Shown here: piece by piece, positions 15,133 to 22,440 of the stretch
How positions within the stretch are numbered: the first letter of the stretch is position 1
How the letters are laid out: each line of letters starts with the position of its first letter
Assembly (NCBI RefSeq): GCF_024294785.1
Contig: NZ_JANCLT010000008.1
Coordinates: forward strand, 62,001-126,000
DNA: 64,000 nt
Origin: Ectobacillus ponti
GTDB taxonomy: Bacteria > Bacillota > Bacilli > Bacillales > Bacillaceae_G
Direction of reading: 5' to 3'
Notes under the pieces: model-generated
What the model saw: the letters and a program-made list of their open reading frames with translations, nothing else
What the model was told of the DNA's origin: nothing
Databases searched by the model: none
Program-made: the position numbers and the translations under genes

Positions 15133-17396
15133 TGAAACTGACAAAGAAGCATATTGCAGCAGCGGTAACGATTGTTGCCGCCATCCATTCAGAAGCACAT
15201 GCAGAAGCGCAAGAGACAGGAACTGTGACAGCTGATGCTCTTAGTGTTCGTGAGAGCCCTTCGGCAACAGGGAAGATTCTGGGCTACCTGCAAAAGGGGC
15301 AAAAGGCTGCTATAGCCGCGGTCAGCAATGGCTGGGCCCAAATCAGTTTTCAGGGGAAAAATGCCTATGTATCTGCGAAATACATAAAACAAGAGGGGAC
15401 GGCAGCTGTTCAGACAGTGAAGGTTACAGCCTCCAAGCTGAATGTCCGCAGCAAGCCTTCCCTGTATGGCAGCATTGCCGGCACATTGGAGAAAGGCGAG
15501 ACAGCTGTTGTGCTGGCAAAGGAAGGGGACTGGCTTCAGGTCCTGTACAAGGGAGCTGCCGCTTACGTCAACAGCCAGTATGTCCAAGAGGTGCAGCCGC
15601 AGACAGCCTCGCCTGCCGCCCAAGTGCAGCCTGTACAGACAACTGCAGCTACTGTCGCAGCATCCCGTGTGAATGTCCGAACGAGTCCTTCCCTGCAAGG
15701 CGGGGTTCTTGGCCAAGTGCAGCAAGGAGAACAAGTGCAGGTCATCAAGCAGGCTGGTGAATGGTCAAGTGTACTGTACAAAGGACAGACAGCCTATATA
15801 TACACCGCCTATTTACAGACGCAAGCGGCGGAAAAGCCGATTGAAGCGAAGCCGATTGCGGTGTCCCAGGTATCCTTTTATACAGCTCCATCCTATAGTG
15901 CACAGGTTCTGGGAACGGGTAAAAACGGACAGACATTGTCTGTTCTTGCTTACGAGGGGGACTGGGCGAGAGTCAGCTTGAATGGAGCCGCCGCTTATGT
16001 CCCTGTTCTTGCTTTTCAGGAGCCGAAGCAGGAGAAGACCGGCATTGTGAAGGTTTCCTTGCTGAATGTACGAAGCGCTCCATCTACTGAAGGGGCAGTA
16101 ATCAGCCAGCTTCGTCAGGGAGAAGAAATTACGATTACGGCAGAAGAAAACGGCTGGGCCAAATTCTTATATCAAGGGCAAACAGCGTATGCGTCCCTTT
16201 CCTATTTGCAAACCGCTGCTGAAGCTGCGGCGTATACGGTTGTGACAGCGTCACAAAGGCGGCCGGCAGCCAGCCTGACAGAGGCTGAACAGGCTTTCTC
16301 CACCTCAGCGGAGGATGGTTACATTGAGAAGAATCAGACGATTGTAGATATGAAGGCCGGTTTTGTCCGCACCAAGGCGCTGACTACCATCTATGACGGG
16401 GAGACAGACAGCCAGATTACTTACGTAGCTGCCGGAACGGACCTGAAGTTTGTAAAAGCTGCCGGCCAACGTGTGTTTGTCACAATAGACGGGGCAACGG
16501 GGTATGTGCCGCTGTCTCAGGTTGAGTTGATTCCTGCGATGCTGAAACAAGCAACCTCCTATTACGATGTAAAGGGCGGCCAGCTGTACTATCATGCCTA
16601 TAAGGCAGCCTCCGGAGCTTATACTTCATATGGGCTGGGATCAGCCCCCGCGCATTTGCAGGAGGGAAAAGTCTATGAAGCTTGGAATGCAAAAGAGCTT
16701 GGCGGCCAGGAAAGCTATTATTATTTCGCATACATGCCGCTGCGGATCCAGACAAGCTATACAGCAGAGGAGCTGAATGCGTTTGTCCGTTCTGTACGGC
16801 CCGACAGCCCGCTTGCAGGATTGGGCTCTTCCTTTGTGGCTGCTGCCCAGAAATATGGAGTCAATGCCGGCTATTTGCTGGCGCATGCCATCCTGGAATC
16901 CGGATGGGGGACAAGCCGGATTGCCCAAGATAAGAAAAACCTGTATGGATTTCAGGCGGTGGACGCAGCTCCTTATGATGGGGCGGCAGCCTTTAAAAGC
17001 TGGGGGGAAGGCATCGACTACTGTGCAAAGTATATCAGTGAGCATTACCTGACGCCGGGTTCCCGGCAGTATAGAGGCGGTGCCTTGGGTGATAAAGCGT
17101 ATGGAATGAATGTCATGTATGCCAGTGACAGCAACTGGGGCAGGCAAATTGCAAGGCTTATGCATCAGCTGGATGCGTTCTATCAGCATCGGGATACGCG
17201 GTATCAGCTGGGAAAAGTGCAAGCGGGCACAAGCTTCTACAGCAGTGCGGGCGGGAAGCAGGAGAGCAAGGCGGACAGGGGGCTGCTGGTGGCTGTAAAG
17301 GGGAAGGCAAATGGCTTCTATGAAGTGATTTCGGATGCAAGCAGCAGCCCCCTGTATGTGCCGGCAAATCAAGTGCAGCTTGTCACGTCATATTAA
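15132..17396 (+). CDS. Secreted SH3b-repeat glucosaminidase (GH73 family)
   Basis: Cell-wall hydrolase of 754 aa. Residues 1-25 (KLTKKHIAAAVTIVAAIHSEAHA) are a Sec signal peptide. Five bacterial SH3 domains follow at about 31-88, 95-153, 176-232, 238-294 and 300-357, each with a phrase like LNVRSKPS and ending like AYVNSQYV; they should bind the wall. A sixth, degenerate one covers about 405-470. The catalytic domain lies at about 545-690 with VNAGYLLAHAILESGWGTS, where the glutamate of LESGWG is the expected acid, then KNLYGFQAVDAAPYDGAAAF and YCAKYIS, as in LytG/LytD-type N-acetylglucosaminidases. A last 50-residue SH3-like piece ends the protein. Translation is probably coupled to the leader peptide. 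Confidence 0.9.
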   Translation: MKLTKKHIAAAVTIVAAIHSEAHAEAQETGTVTADALSVRESPSATGKILGYLQKGQKAAIAAVSNGWAQISFQGKNAYVSAKYIKQEGTAAVQTVKVTASKLNVRSKPSLYGSIAGTLEKGETAVVLAKEGDWLQVLYKGAAAYVNSQYVQEVQPQTASPAAQVQPVQTTAATVAASRVNVRTSPSLQGGVLGQVQQGEQVQVIKQAGEWSSVLYKGQTAYIYTAYLQTQAAEKPIEAKPIAVSQVSFYTAPSYSAQVLGTGKNGQTLSVLAYEGDWARVSLNGAAAYVPVLAFQEPKQEKTGIVKVSLLNVRSAPSTEGAVISQLRQGEEITITAEENGWAKFLYQGQTAYASLSYLQTAAEAAAYTVVTASQRRPAASLTEAEQAFSTSAEDGYIEKNQTIVDMKAGFVRTKALTTIYDGETDSQITYVAAGTDLKFVKAAGQRVFVTIDGATGYVPLSQVELIPAMLKQATSYYDVKGGQLYYHAYKAASGAYTSYGLGSAPAHLQEGKVYEAWNAKELGGQESYYYFAYMPLRIQTSYTAEELNAFVRSVRPDSPLAGLGSSFVAAAQKYGVNAGYLLAHAILESGWGTSRIAQDKKNLYGFQAVDAAPYDGAAAFKSWGEGIDYCAKYISEHYLTPGSRQYRGGALGDKAYGMNVMYASDSNWGRQIARLMHQLDAFYQHRDTRYQLGKVQAGTSFYSSAGGKQESKADRGLLVAVKGKANGFYEVISDASSSPLYVPANQVQLVTSY

Positions 17397-17570
17397 TAGA
17401 AACACAGGGCGGCAGCTGCCGTCCTGCCCTACTTAAAAATATATTGTATATGATAATTATTCTAATGTATAATAAGCTATCGGGAAATCTGCTGTGGCTG
17501 AAGCATACAAAAGCTCATTTCTCAGCCGCTGAAAAGAAAAGTATCAAGCAGTTTGAAAAACAGGAGATTA

Positions 17571-17837
17571 ATGGAACACATGACTAAAGATCAAGCTTTT
17601 TTACATCCCCAAATCAACTTGGTTTCCTATGAGACGCTGCAGCAGCTGCAGGGAATTCAGGTGAGCAGGCCATCATCTGCCTTTCGGCGGAAGAGCCGTG
17701 CAGGGCTTCGGGCCAAACAGCAGCATCATGCACAAAGAGAAAGCTGCCAGCCCGGCCTGTTCAGCCACGTTCAGCTGAAGCCTGCTTGGAGTGATGCAGA
17801 CATACAGGAGAGCTTCAGAAGAATTTTGGGGCCATAA
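17571..17837 (+). CDS. Small basic protein of unknown function
   Basis: An 88-aa product with no family I recognise. The middle is rich in Arg, Lys, Gln and Ser (SAFRRKSRAGLRAKQQHHAQ), the ends are more ordinary. A true gene is suggested by AGGAGATT before ATG 17571 (spacing is short; the ATG at 17580 is an alternative) and by a terminator whose stem begins at the stop codon. There is no signal peptide or membrane segment. It lies 170 bp behind the glucosaminidase gene without clear connection. Confidence 0.45.
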   Translation: MEHMTKDQAFLHPQINLVSYETLQQLQGIQVSRPSSAFRRKSRAGLRAKQQHHAQRESCQPGLFSHVQLKPAWSDADIQESFRRILGP

Positions 17838-17882
17838 GAGTATTCCTTTTCCTCATGACGGGAAGCGGGTACTCTTTTTTTC
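17836..17882 (+). terminator. Terminator of the 88-aa gene
   Basis: AAGAGTA at 17836-17842 pairs with TACTCTT at 17870-17876, followed by a run of T; the loop is long and partly self-complementary. Confidence 0.6.
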
Positions 17883-18011
17883 TTTTGCAGAGCCTGCTTT
17901 TTCAGAAATCGCGGACCGCAAAGGAAGAGAAGCTCCTCAAATATACCCTTTCATTCCCCATGTTACGAATTTAAGAAATGATGTAATAAATTGAGAAAAT
18001 AGCTGAATGGG

Positions 18012-18040
18012 TTGAGAAGCGATTTTCGCAACCGTATAAT
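18012..18040 (+). promoter_or_regulatory. SigA-type promoter
   Basis: TTGAGA (18012-18017), 17 bp and a perfect TATAAT (18035-18040). It should drive the gene at 18132. The rest of the gap 17883-18131 holds nothing else I can identify. Confidence 0.7.
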
Positions 18041-18131
18041 AGAATTTATGATTGAAATATTTTGTGGGTATACCATTTAAAAATAAGAGACTTTATAGGG
18101 CTGTGAGGAATCTAAGAAGGAGATTCGCAAA

Positions 18132-18947
18132 ATGAATGAGAAAAAAGGAATAGAACTGACAAACGAAGAGTTCTTCTTTCTGGCAGGTCTGTTTGATTGT
18201 GATGCCTTAATCGGTGTGCCGGATCCCTTCATTGGATACTGGGCGGAGGATGTGGAAGGCAAGCTGAAGCTGGCAGCACAATCCTTGAAGCAGAAGGGTT
18301 ATGTTGTACATGATGACTGCGATATGAATTTGATGCCAGAGCTATTGGAATATATGAGAATCTGCACGAAAACGAACCTCACCCTTTGGCTGCAGACAGA
18401 GCGTGGCGGCAAATCTGCGGAAAGCTACTATTACCTGAGCCCGCGTAAGGTGATTGAGAGCAAAGTATTTGAGCAAGGAGACCGGCTTTCTTATGTGTTG
18501 CGGGACTGCGGTACGCCGGAGAAGGCTTGGGATGACTTGCTGCAGCGGCATAAGCCGGACAGCAAACCGGTTTTGTATGGCTGCAAGGTCCAAATACCGC
18601 TGTATATATTTGAAGAAATGCTGGAGCTCCGCGAATCTTGGACGGTCCGCCGTATGGAAGCGAAGCTGAAGGAGCAAGGAGTATTCTCAACTGCGGCAAG
18701 ACTCTTGGCCAAGACCATCAAGAACTATGAGTCATACGGACAGTTTGCAGCCTTCCATGAGGTGCAGGAGCGCTGGCGTATGGACAGTGTCTATTTCTTG
18801 TATGGAAGAGAAGTGAACTGGCTGATGCGGGTGGTTGCACAGCCGGATGGCCCGTATGCAGAGTTTCAGCCGGCATCGGAGGCATCCTTCCAGGAAGCGA
18901 TGCGCCATGTGGTATTGCAGACAAAGCCGGAGCTGTCTGTTTTGTAA
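18132..18947 (+). CDS. Orphan protein, unknown function
   Basis: A soluble 271-aa protein, not recognised. The N-terminal half alternates hydrophobic and acidic stretches (LTNEEFFFLAGLFDCDALIGVPDPFIGYWAEDVEGKLKLAAQSLKQKGYVV), then beta-like segments NLTLWLQTERGGKSAESYYYLSPRKVIESKVF, a helical KLKEQGVFSTAARLLAKTIKNYESY, and a final beta-helix pair. The layout (helix, small domain, LWLQTERGG strand) recalls EspG-like chaperones of type VII secretion, but no WXG100 or secretion gene is nearby, so this is only a lead. It has its own promoter, an AAGAAGGAGATTCGCAAA ribosome binding site and a terminator downstream. Confidence 0.75.
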   Translation: MNEKKGIELTNEEFFFLAGLFDCDALIGVPDPFIGYWAEDVEGKLKLAAQSLKQKGYVVHDDCDMNLMPELLEYMRICTKTNLTLWLQTERGGKSAESYYYLSPRKVIESKVFEQGDRLSYVLRDCGTPEKAWDDLLQRHKPDSKPVLYGCKVQIPLYIFEEMLELRESWTVRRMEAKLKEQGVFSTAARLLAKTIKNYESYGQFAAFHEVQERWRMDSVYFLYGREVNWLMRVVAQPDGPYAEFQPASEASFQEAMRHVVLQTKPELSVL

Positions 18948-19047
18948 CCGAAGGGACGGGACGAAACGGACTGTTCACAATATCGAACTGATGGAGGCCT
19001 TGAGGGCTGCTTTCGTGATCTGTGTTCCGGTTTAGATGGAAGAAGGG

Positions 19048-19073
19048 GGATGGCCCAAGACGGCCATCCCCTT
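19048..19073. terminator. Bidirectional terminator
   Basis: A perfect 10-bp stem, GGGGATGGCC/GGCCATCCCC, with a CAAGAC loop lies between the convergent orphan gene and thiT. T-runs on either side are weak. Confidence 0.65.
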
Positions 19074-19077
19074 ACTC

Positions 19078-19665
19078 TTATGCCCGCGCTCCCGCCCGTG
19101 CCAGCAGCGGCGCGCTGGAGAATAGAAGTGATAGTAAAACAGCGCATATAATGACGGATGGAGCCACATAGGAAATGTTGTATACGAAAGAATACAAGGC
19201 AACCGGCTGTCCCTTTGGCGCATATTCAGCAAAGAAAATGATGCCGGCCACATAGTGGCATAAGAAACGCGCGAAGCCGCCCAGAAGAACGCCGGACACT
19301 ACGAAGGAAACGGCAGCTCTTTTATTGCGGGCCGCGTAAGACTCCTTCACTTTTACGGCAAATACACCCGCAAGGCCGAGTACGGTGAAGGCCAGGAAGT
19401 AGTCAATAAAGCCCTGCACCGGATGTACGATATATTGGGAAGCTTGGCCTGTCACCACCTGCAGCAGGCCGAAGATGAAGCCATTCAGCAAACCAGCCTT
19501 GAGTCCCCAGCGGAACGAAATTAAAAAAATCGGCAGCATCGCGAAAGATATAGATCCGCCTTGGAACCAAAGCTTCAGTGATAAGAACGGCATGGTGTCC
19601 AGGATATAGGCCAAAGCTGACGCCATGGACAATTCAATCAAAAATTGTACGCGTGAATTTCTCAC
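19078..19665 (-). CDS. thiT: Thiamine transporter, ECF S-component
   Basis: Membrane protein of 195 aa that binds thiamine for an energy-coupling-factor transporter. Six membrane segments are visible. Family marks are FLIELSMASALAYILDTMPF and LKLWFQGGSISFAMLPIFLISFRWGLKAGLLNGFIFGLLQVVTG, the ThiT thiamine-site region, then HPVQGFIDYFLAFTVLGLAG. The start is GTG 19665 behind AAGGAGGAAACAAGT. A TPP riboswitch with terminator lies directly upstream on the same strand, which fixes the substrate with high probability. The ATPase and EcfT subunits are not in this window. Confidence 0.93.
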   Translation of the reverse strand: MRNSRVQFLIELSMASALAYILDTMPFLSLKLWFQGGSISFAMLPIFLISFRWGLKAGLLNGFIFGLLQVVTGQASQYIVHPVQGFIDYFLAFTVLGLAGVFAVKVKESYAARNKRAAVSFVVSGVLLGGFARFLCHYVAGIIFFAEYAPKGQPVALYSFVYNISYVAPSVIICAVLLSLLFSSAPLLARAGARA

Positions 19666-19705
19666 ACTTGTTTCCTCCTTATGTGGAATCGCCCCAAGGT
19701 GCAAA

Positions 19706-19740
19706 CAAAAAGACAGCGGGGACCTAGAATACCGCTGTCT
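19706..19740 (-). terminator. Riboswitch expression-platform terminator for thiT
   Basis: On the minus strand AGACAGCGG pairs with CCGCTGTCT and is followed by TTTTTG, between the aptamer and the ribosome binding site. Ligand binding would favour this hairpin and stop transcription. Confidence 0.85.
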
Positions 19741-19750
19741 CATTCTAAGC

Positions 19751-19835
19751 CACATCCCTGCGTTAGCATTATCTAACAGGTTCGGAGGGTCAGAACAGAT
19801 TGTTCACTCTCAGCCAAAAGGCTCCCCTTGTGGAT
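19751..19835 (-). promoter_or_regulatory. TPP riboswitch (THI element)
   Basis: Read on the minus strand the region carries the conserved blocks GGGGAGCC, GCTGAGAGT, ACCCTCCGAACCTG, GATAATGC and GCAGGGATGTGG in the right order. This is the standard thiamine-pyrophosphate aptamer. It precedes thiT, so high TPP should switch the transporter off. Confidence 0.96.
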
Positions 19836-19902
19836 TGCGATTCAATTTTGGATAGTTCTACTATACAAAGAAAACGGGGAATTGGCAATTCCTCCGCGCC
19901 GC

Positions 19903-20127
19903 TTACTTCTTCGTCAGTGAGCCGAGTTCTTCCGCAATGGCCTGCATTTCGCTGATGCTGAAGGAGTCCCGCTTCATCACATGCGCATAGATGTCGCGCA
20001 GGTCTTCATATAAGTCGGCATTGAAGTTTTCCGCACGCACCGCGCCGGCATTGACCATCCGCAGTTTTTCTTTAATGGCTTCGACCATATACTCGATATT
20101 CTCTCTGGATTGCACTGATAAATCCAT
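19903..20127 (-). CDS. yfkK: DUF1128 protein (YfkK)
   Basis: A 74-aa helical protein of the DUF1128 family: [65 protein letters not shown]. The N-terminal [14 protein letters not shown] and the Y-EDLRDIY block are typical. Function unknown. It is divergent from the phosphatase gene, as yfkK and yfkJ are neighbours in B. subtilis. The start at 20127 has AGGAGGCAGACAG upstream. Confidence 0.85.
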   Translation of the reverse strand: MDLSVQSRENIEYMVEAIKEKLRMVNAGAVRAENFNADLYEDLRDIYAHVMKRDSFSISEMQAIAEELGSLTKK

Positions 20128-20262
20128 CTGTCTGCCTCCTCTTATGTAATAGCCTTATCTTATCATCTTTCCCAATTAAAAGGTTGTACAAATGACAAAG
20201 ATACCTACATTTTCACATTTGGGCTTATACTAAAAACAGGAACGCGTGAAGGAGGAAGCGAC

Positions 20263-20742
20263 ATGATTCGTGTCTTATTTGTTTGTCTCGGCAACATTTG
20301 CCGCTCCCCGATGGCAGAGGCCATCTTCCGGGATTTGGTGCAAAAAGAGGGGTTGTCTCACCTGATTGAAGTCGATTCTGCCGGTACGGGAGATTGGCAT
20401 ATCGACAAGCCGCCGCACGAAGGAACTCGAAAATTGTTAACAGAAAATTCCATAAGCCACACAGGGATACGCGCCCGGCAAGTCGAAAGTAATGACTTAA
20501 CAGAGTTTCACTATGTGATTGCCATGGACGCCAAGAACCTGCAGGATTTGCAGAAGCTTGGCAAGGCGGGCGGCTATCTGGGCCGGCTGTCCGACTTTGT
20601 GCCGGACAGCAGCTGGGAGGATGTCCCTGACCCTTACTATACCGGAAACTTCCAGGAAACATACGAGCTTGTGGCGGATGGGTGCAGAGGGCTGCTTGCT
20701 TATATCCGAAAAAAGCACGGAATTTCTTCAATTCAAAAATAG
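20263..20742 (+). CDS. yfkJ: Low-molecular-weight protein-tyrosine phosphatase (YfkJ)
   Basis: Cytosolic phosphatase of 159 aa. The P-loop is VCLGNICRSPMAEAIF, with nucleophile C8 and R14. The general-acid loop is VPDPYYTGNFQETYELV. Fold and size match bacterial LMW-PTPs fully; the true substrates (phosphotyrosine or phosphoarginine proteins) cannot be told from sequence, although the residue after the first glycine being N-I-C favours the tyrosine type over the YwlE arginine phosphatase. The start follows GAAGGAGGAAGCGAC. It heads a run of three genes with the YtxH-like and YihY proteins, the same order as yfkJ-yfkI-yfkH. Confidence 0.9.
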   Translation: MIRVLFVCLGNICRSPMAEAIFRDLVQKEGLSHLIEVDSAGTGDWHIDKPPHEGTRKLLTENSISHTGIRARQVESNDLTEFHYVIAMDAKNLQDLQKLGKAGGYLGRLSDFVPDSSWEDVPDPYYTGNFQETYELVADGCRGLLAYIRKKHGISSIQK

Positions 20743-20759
20743 AAAGGGGTAAAGGAATC

Positions 20760-21284
20760 ATGGAAAAGAAAAGTACAATTGTCCGTAATATCGCAATCGG
20801 TGTGGCTGTCGGCGCTGCGGTCACAATGCTGAAGAAGGATAACCGCGAGAAGATTGCCGGAAATGTCCGCAAGGCAAGAACAAAGGTGAATGAGATGCGG
20901 GAAGGCTCCATTACATTGAAGGACCGTGTTGTGGACGGCGTGCACGATTTGGGCGCCAAGAGCCGGGAAATGGCTGAGCTGAAGGCCGTAAAGGAGAAAC
21001 TGGAAGAAATTAAGAAATTAACCCCGGCAGTTGTGGAAACATTAAAAGAAACAAGAGACATTTTCAACAAGAAGAAGCAGGAGCTGCTTGAGCGGGAAGA
21101 AGCACAGACGGATGTTGTCCCGGAGGCAGCAGCCCCGGAAGAAGTGCCGGCACCTGCCGCTACAGAAGATACGGCAGAGGCAGAAGGGCTGATGCAGCCT
21201 GTCCTTGCTGTGGAAGAAGCAGCGGAGCCGGTTCTGGAGACAAACACTGAGGCAACTGAGGAAGAAATGAAGCAAACTGTGTAA
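20760..21284 (+). CDS. YtxH-like membrane-anchored acidic protein
   Basis: A 174-aa protein. Residues 5-25 (TIVRNIAIGVAVGAAVTML) form a short hydrophobic N-terminal segment followed by a KKDNREKIAGNVRKARTKVNEMR stretch, as in YtxH-type proteins. Then comes a helical part to about residue 110 and a low-complexity Ala/Glu/Pro tail of 60 residues. Function unknown. It lies in the position of yfkI in B. subtilis but I cannot confirm homology. The start ATG 20760 has AAAGGGGTAAAGGAATC in front and lies 17 bp behind yfkJ. Confidence 0.7.
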   Translation: MEKKSTIVRNIAIGVAVGAAVTMLKKDNREKIAGNVRKARTKVNEMREGSITLKDRVVDGVHDLGAKSREMAELKAVKEKLEEIKKLTPAVVETLKETRDIFNKKKQELLEREEAQTDVVPEAAAPEEVPAPAATEDTAEAEGLMQPVLAVEEAAEPVLETNTEATEEEMKQTV

Positions 21285-21297
21285 GCAGGTGATTTGA

Positions 21298-22161
21298 ATG
21301 ATATCAGCAGAACGAAGAAGTAGGATGTTTAAATTCTTGAAGGACCTGTATGTACGTACCAAAGACGATGACTTATCCGGTCTGGGCTCTCAGCTTGCCT
21401 ACTTCTTTCTTCTGTCCTTGTTTCCGGCGCTCGTGTTTCTCATGACACTGATTGCTTATTTGCCGATTCATACACATGATGTGCTCGGCTTTGTCAGAGC
21501 CTATGCGCCCGCAGAGGCCCTGGACTTGATTGAGACAAACCTGCATAAGGTGCTCGACGACCATAGCAACGGCGGCTTGCTGTCATTCGGGATCATTGCG
21601 ACGCTTTGGTCCGCATCCAATGGCATCAATGCTGTGATGAGCGCATTCAACCGTGCGTATGACACGAAAGAAACGCGTTCCATCTTCGTAACAAGAGGGC
21701 TTTCCATTCTGTTGACAATTGCCATGGTATTTGTCATTATCTTTGCCTTGGCATTGCCGGTATTCGGCAAAGTCATTGGAGAAGCTGTGTTTCGGGTGCT
21801 TCACCTGTCCGGGATGTTTGTCTATGTGTGGAAAATTGTGCGGCTCTTAATCAGCTTCTTTGTCTTATTGCTGGTGTTTGCTTTCGTATATCAATTTGCC
21901 CCCAATAAACGCCTGCGGCCCAAAGAGGTGATATCCGGCGCCATATTTGCCACGGTCGGCTGGATTGCAGTTTCCTACGGTTTTGCCTTTTATGTGGAAA
22001 ACTTCGGAAACTACTCCAATACATATGGCAGCCTGGGGGGGATTATTGTCCTCATGTTTTGGTTTTATCTCACCGCCTGGGTCATTTTGCTTGGCGGCGA
22101 GATTAATGCTCTGCTGAATTGCTACCGGACGCATGGGAGAGATTCCCGTCATAAAGCATAG
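21298..22161 (+). CDS. yfkH: YihY/BrkB-family membrane protein (YfkH)
   Basis: Integral membrane protein of 287 aa with six predicted membrane segments, family YihY/UPF0761. Marks are the N-terminal DDDLSGLGSQLAYFFLLSLFPALVFLMTLIAYLP, SFGIIATLWSASNGINAVMSAFNRAYDTKETR, and VIFALALPVFGKVIGEA. The C-terminus GSLGGIIVLMFWFYLTAWVILLGGEINALL is the most conserved block. Members have been called ribonuclease BN in error; a transport role is proposed but unproven. The start ATG 21298 follows AGGTGATTTGA, 13 bp after the upstream stop. Confidence 0.92.
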   Translation: MISAERRSRMFKFLKDLYVRTKDDDLSGLGSQLAYFFLLSLFPALVFLMTLIAYLPIHTHDVLGFVRAYAPAEALDLIETNLHKVLDDHSNGGLLSFGIIATLWSASNGINAVMSAFNRAYDTKETRSIFVTRGLSILLTIAMVFVIIFALALPVFGKVIGEAVFRVLHLSGMFVYVWKIVRLLISFFVLLLVFAFVYQFAPNKRLRPKEVISGAIFATVGWIAVSYGFAFYVENFGNYSNTYGSLGGIIVLMFWFYLTAWVILLGGEINALLNCYRTHGRDSRHKA

Positions 22162-22215
22162 CGGAGCATCTCATACTAGAAAAGCTTCTATCTATTATGA
22201 AGGAGGGGTTCTGGC

Positions 22216-22335
22216 ATGAGCCAAAACAAGCATGGCAATAACACAAATGACAAAAATCAACGCAAGCAGCGCAAGAGCTCGCAGCCAAAGCATAAGACAA
22301 GCGGCAGCGCGAATGGCAGCAACGATTTCCATTAA
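22216..22335 (+). CDS. Very small hydrophilic protein (39 aa)
   Basis: Encodes MSQNKHGNNTNDKNQRKQRK followed by SSQPKHKTSGSANGSNDFH. It is rich in Asn, Lys, Gln and Ser and has no hydrophobic residue stretch, a composition like that of minor small acid-soluble spore proteins, but no named Ssp family matches in my reading. The gene is supported by AAGGAGGGGTTCTGGC before ATG 22216 and by a terminator 9 bp after the stop. It lies 54 bp downstream of yfkH. Confidence 0.65.
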   Translation: MSQNKHGNNTNDKNQRKQRKSSQPKHKTSGSANGSNDFH

Positions 22336-22342
22336 GATGTCA

Positions 22343-22371
22343 AAGAGCCGTCCTCATCAGGATGGCTCTTT
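22343..22371 (+). terminator. Terminator of the 39-aa gene
   Basis: AAAGAGCC-TCCT pairs with AGGA-GGCTCTTT around a CATC loop. Confidence 0.8.
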
Positions 22372-22398
22372 ATTTTACCGTAAAGCTGGTGCAGGTCC

Positions 22399-22432
22399 GA
22401 AAAAAGAGGGCTGAGCTTGTGCTCAGCCCTCT
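22399..22432 (-). terminator. Terminator of the P-type ATPase gene
   Basis: On the minus strand a perfect 12-bp stem AGAGGGCTGAGC/GCTCAGCCCTCT is followed by TTTTTT, 9 bp after the stop. Confidence 0.92.
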
Positions 22433-22440
22433 AAACTGCT

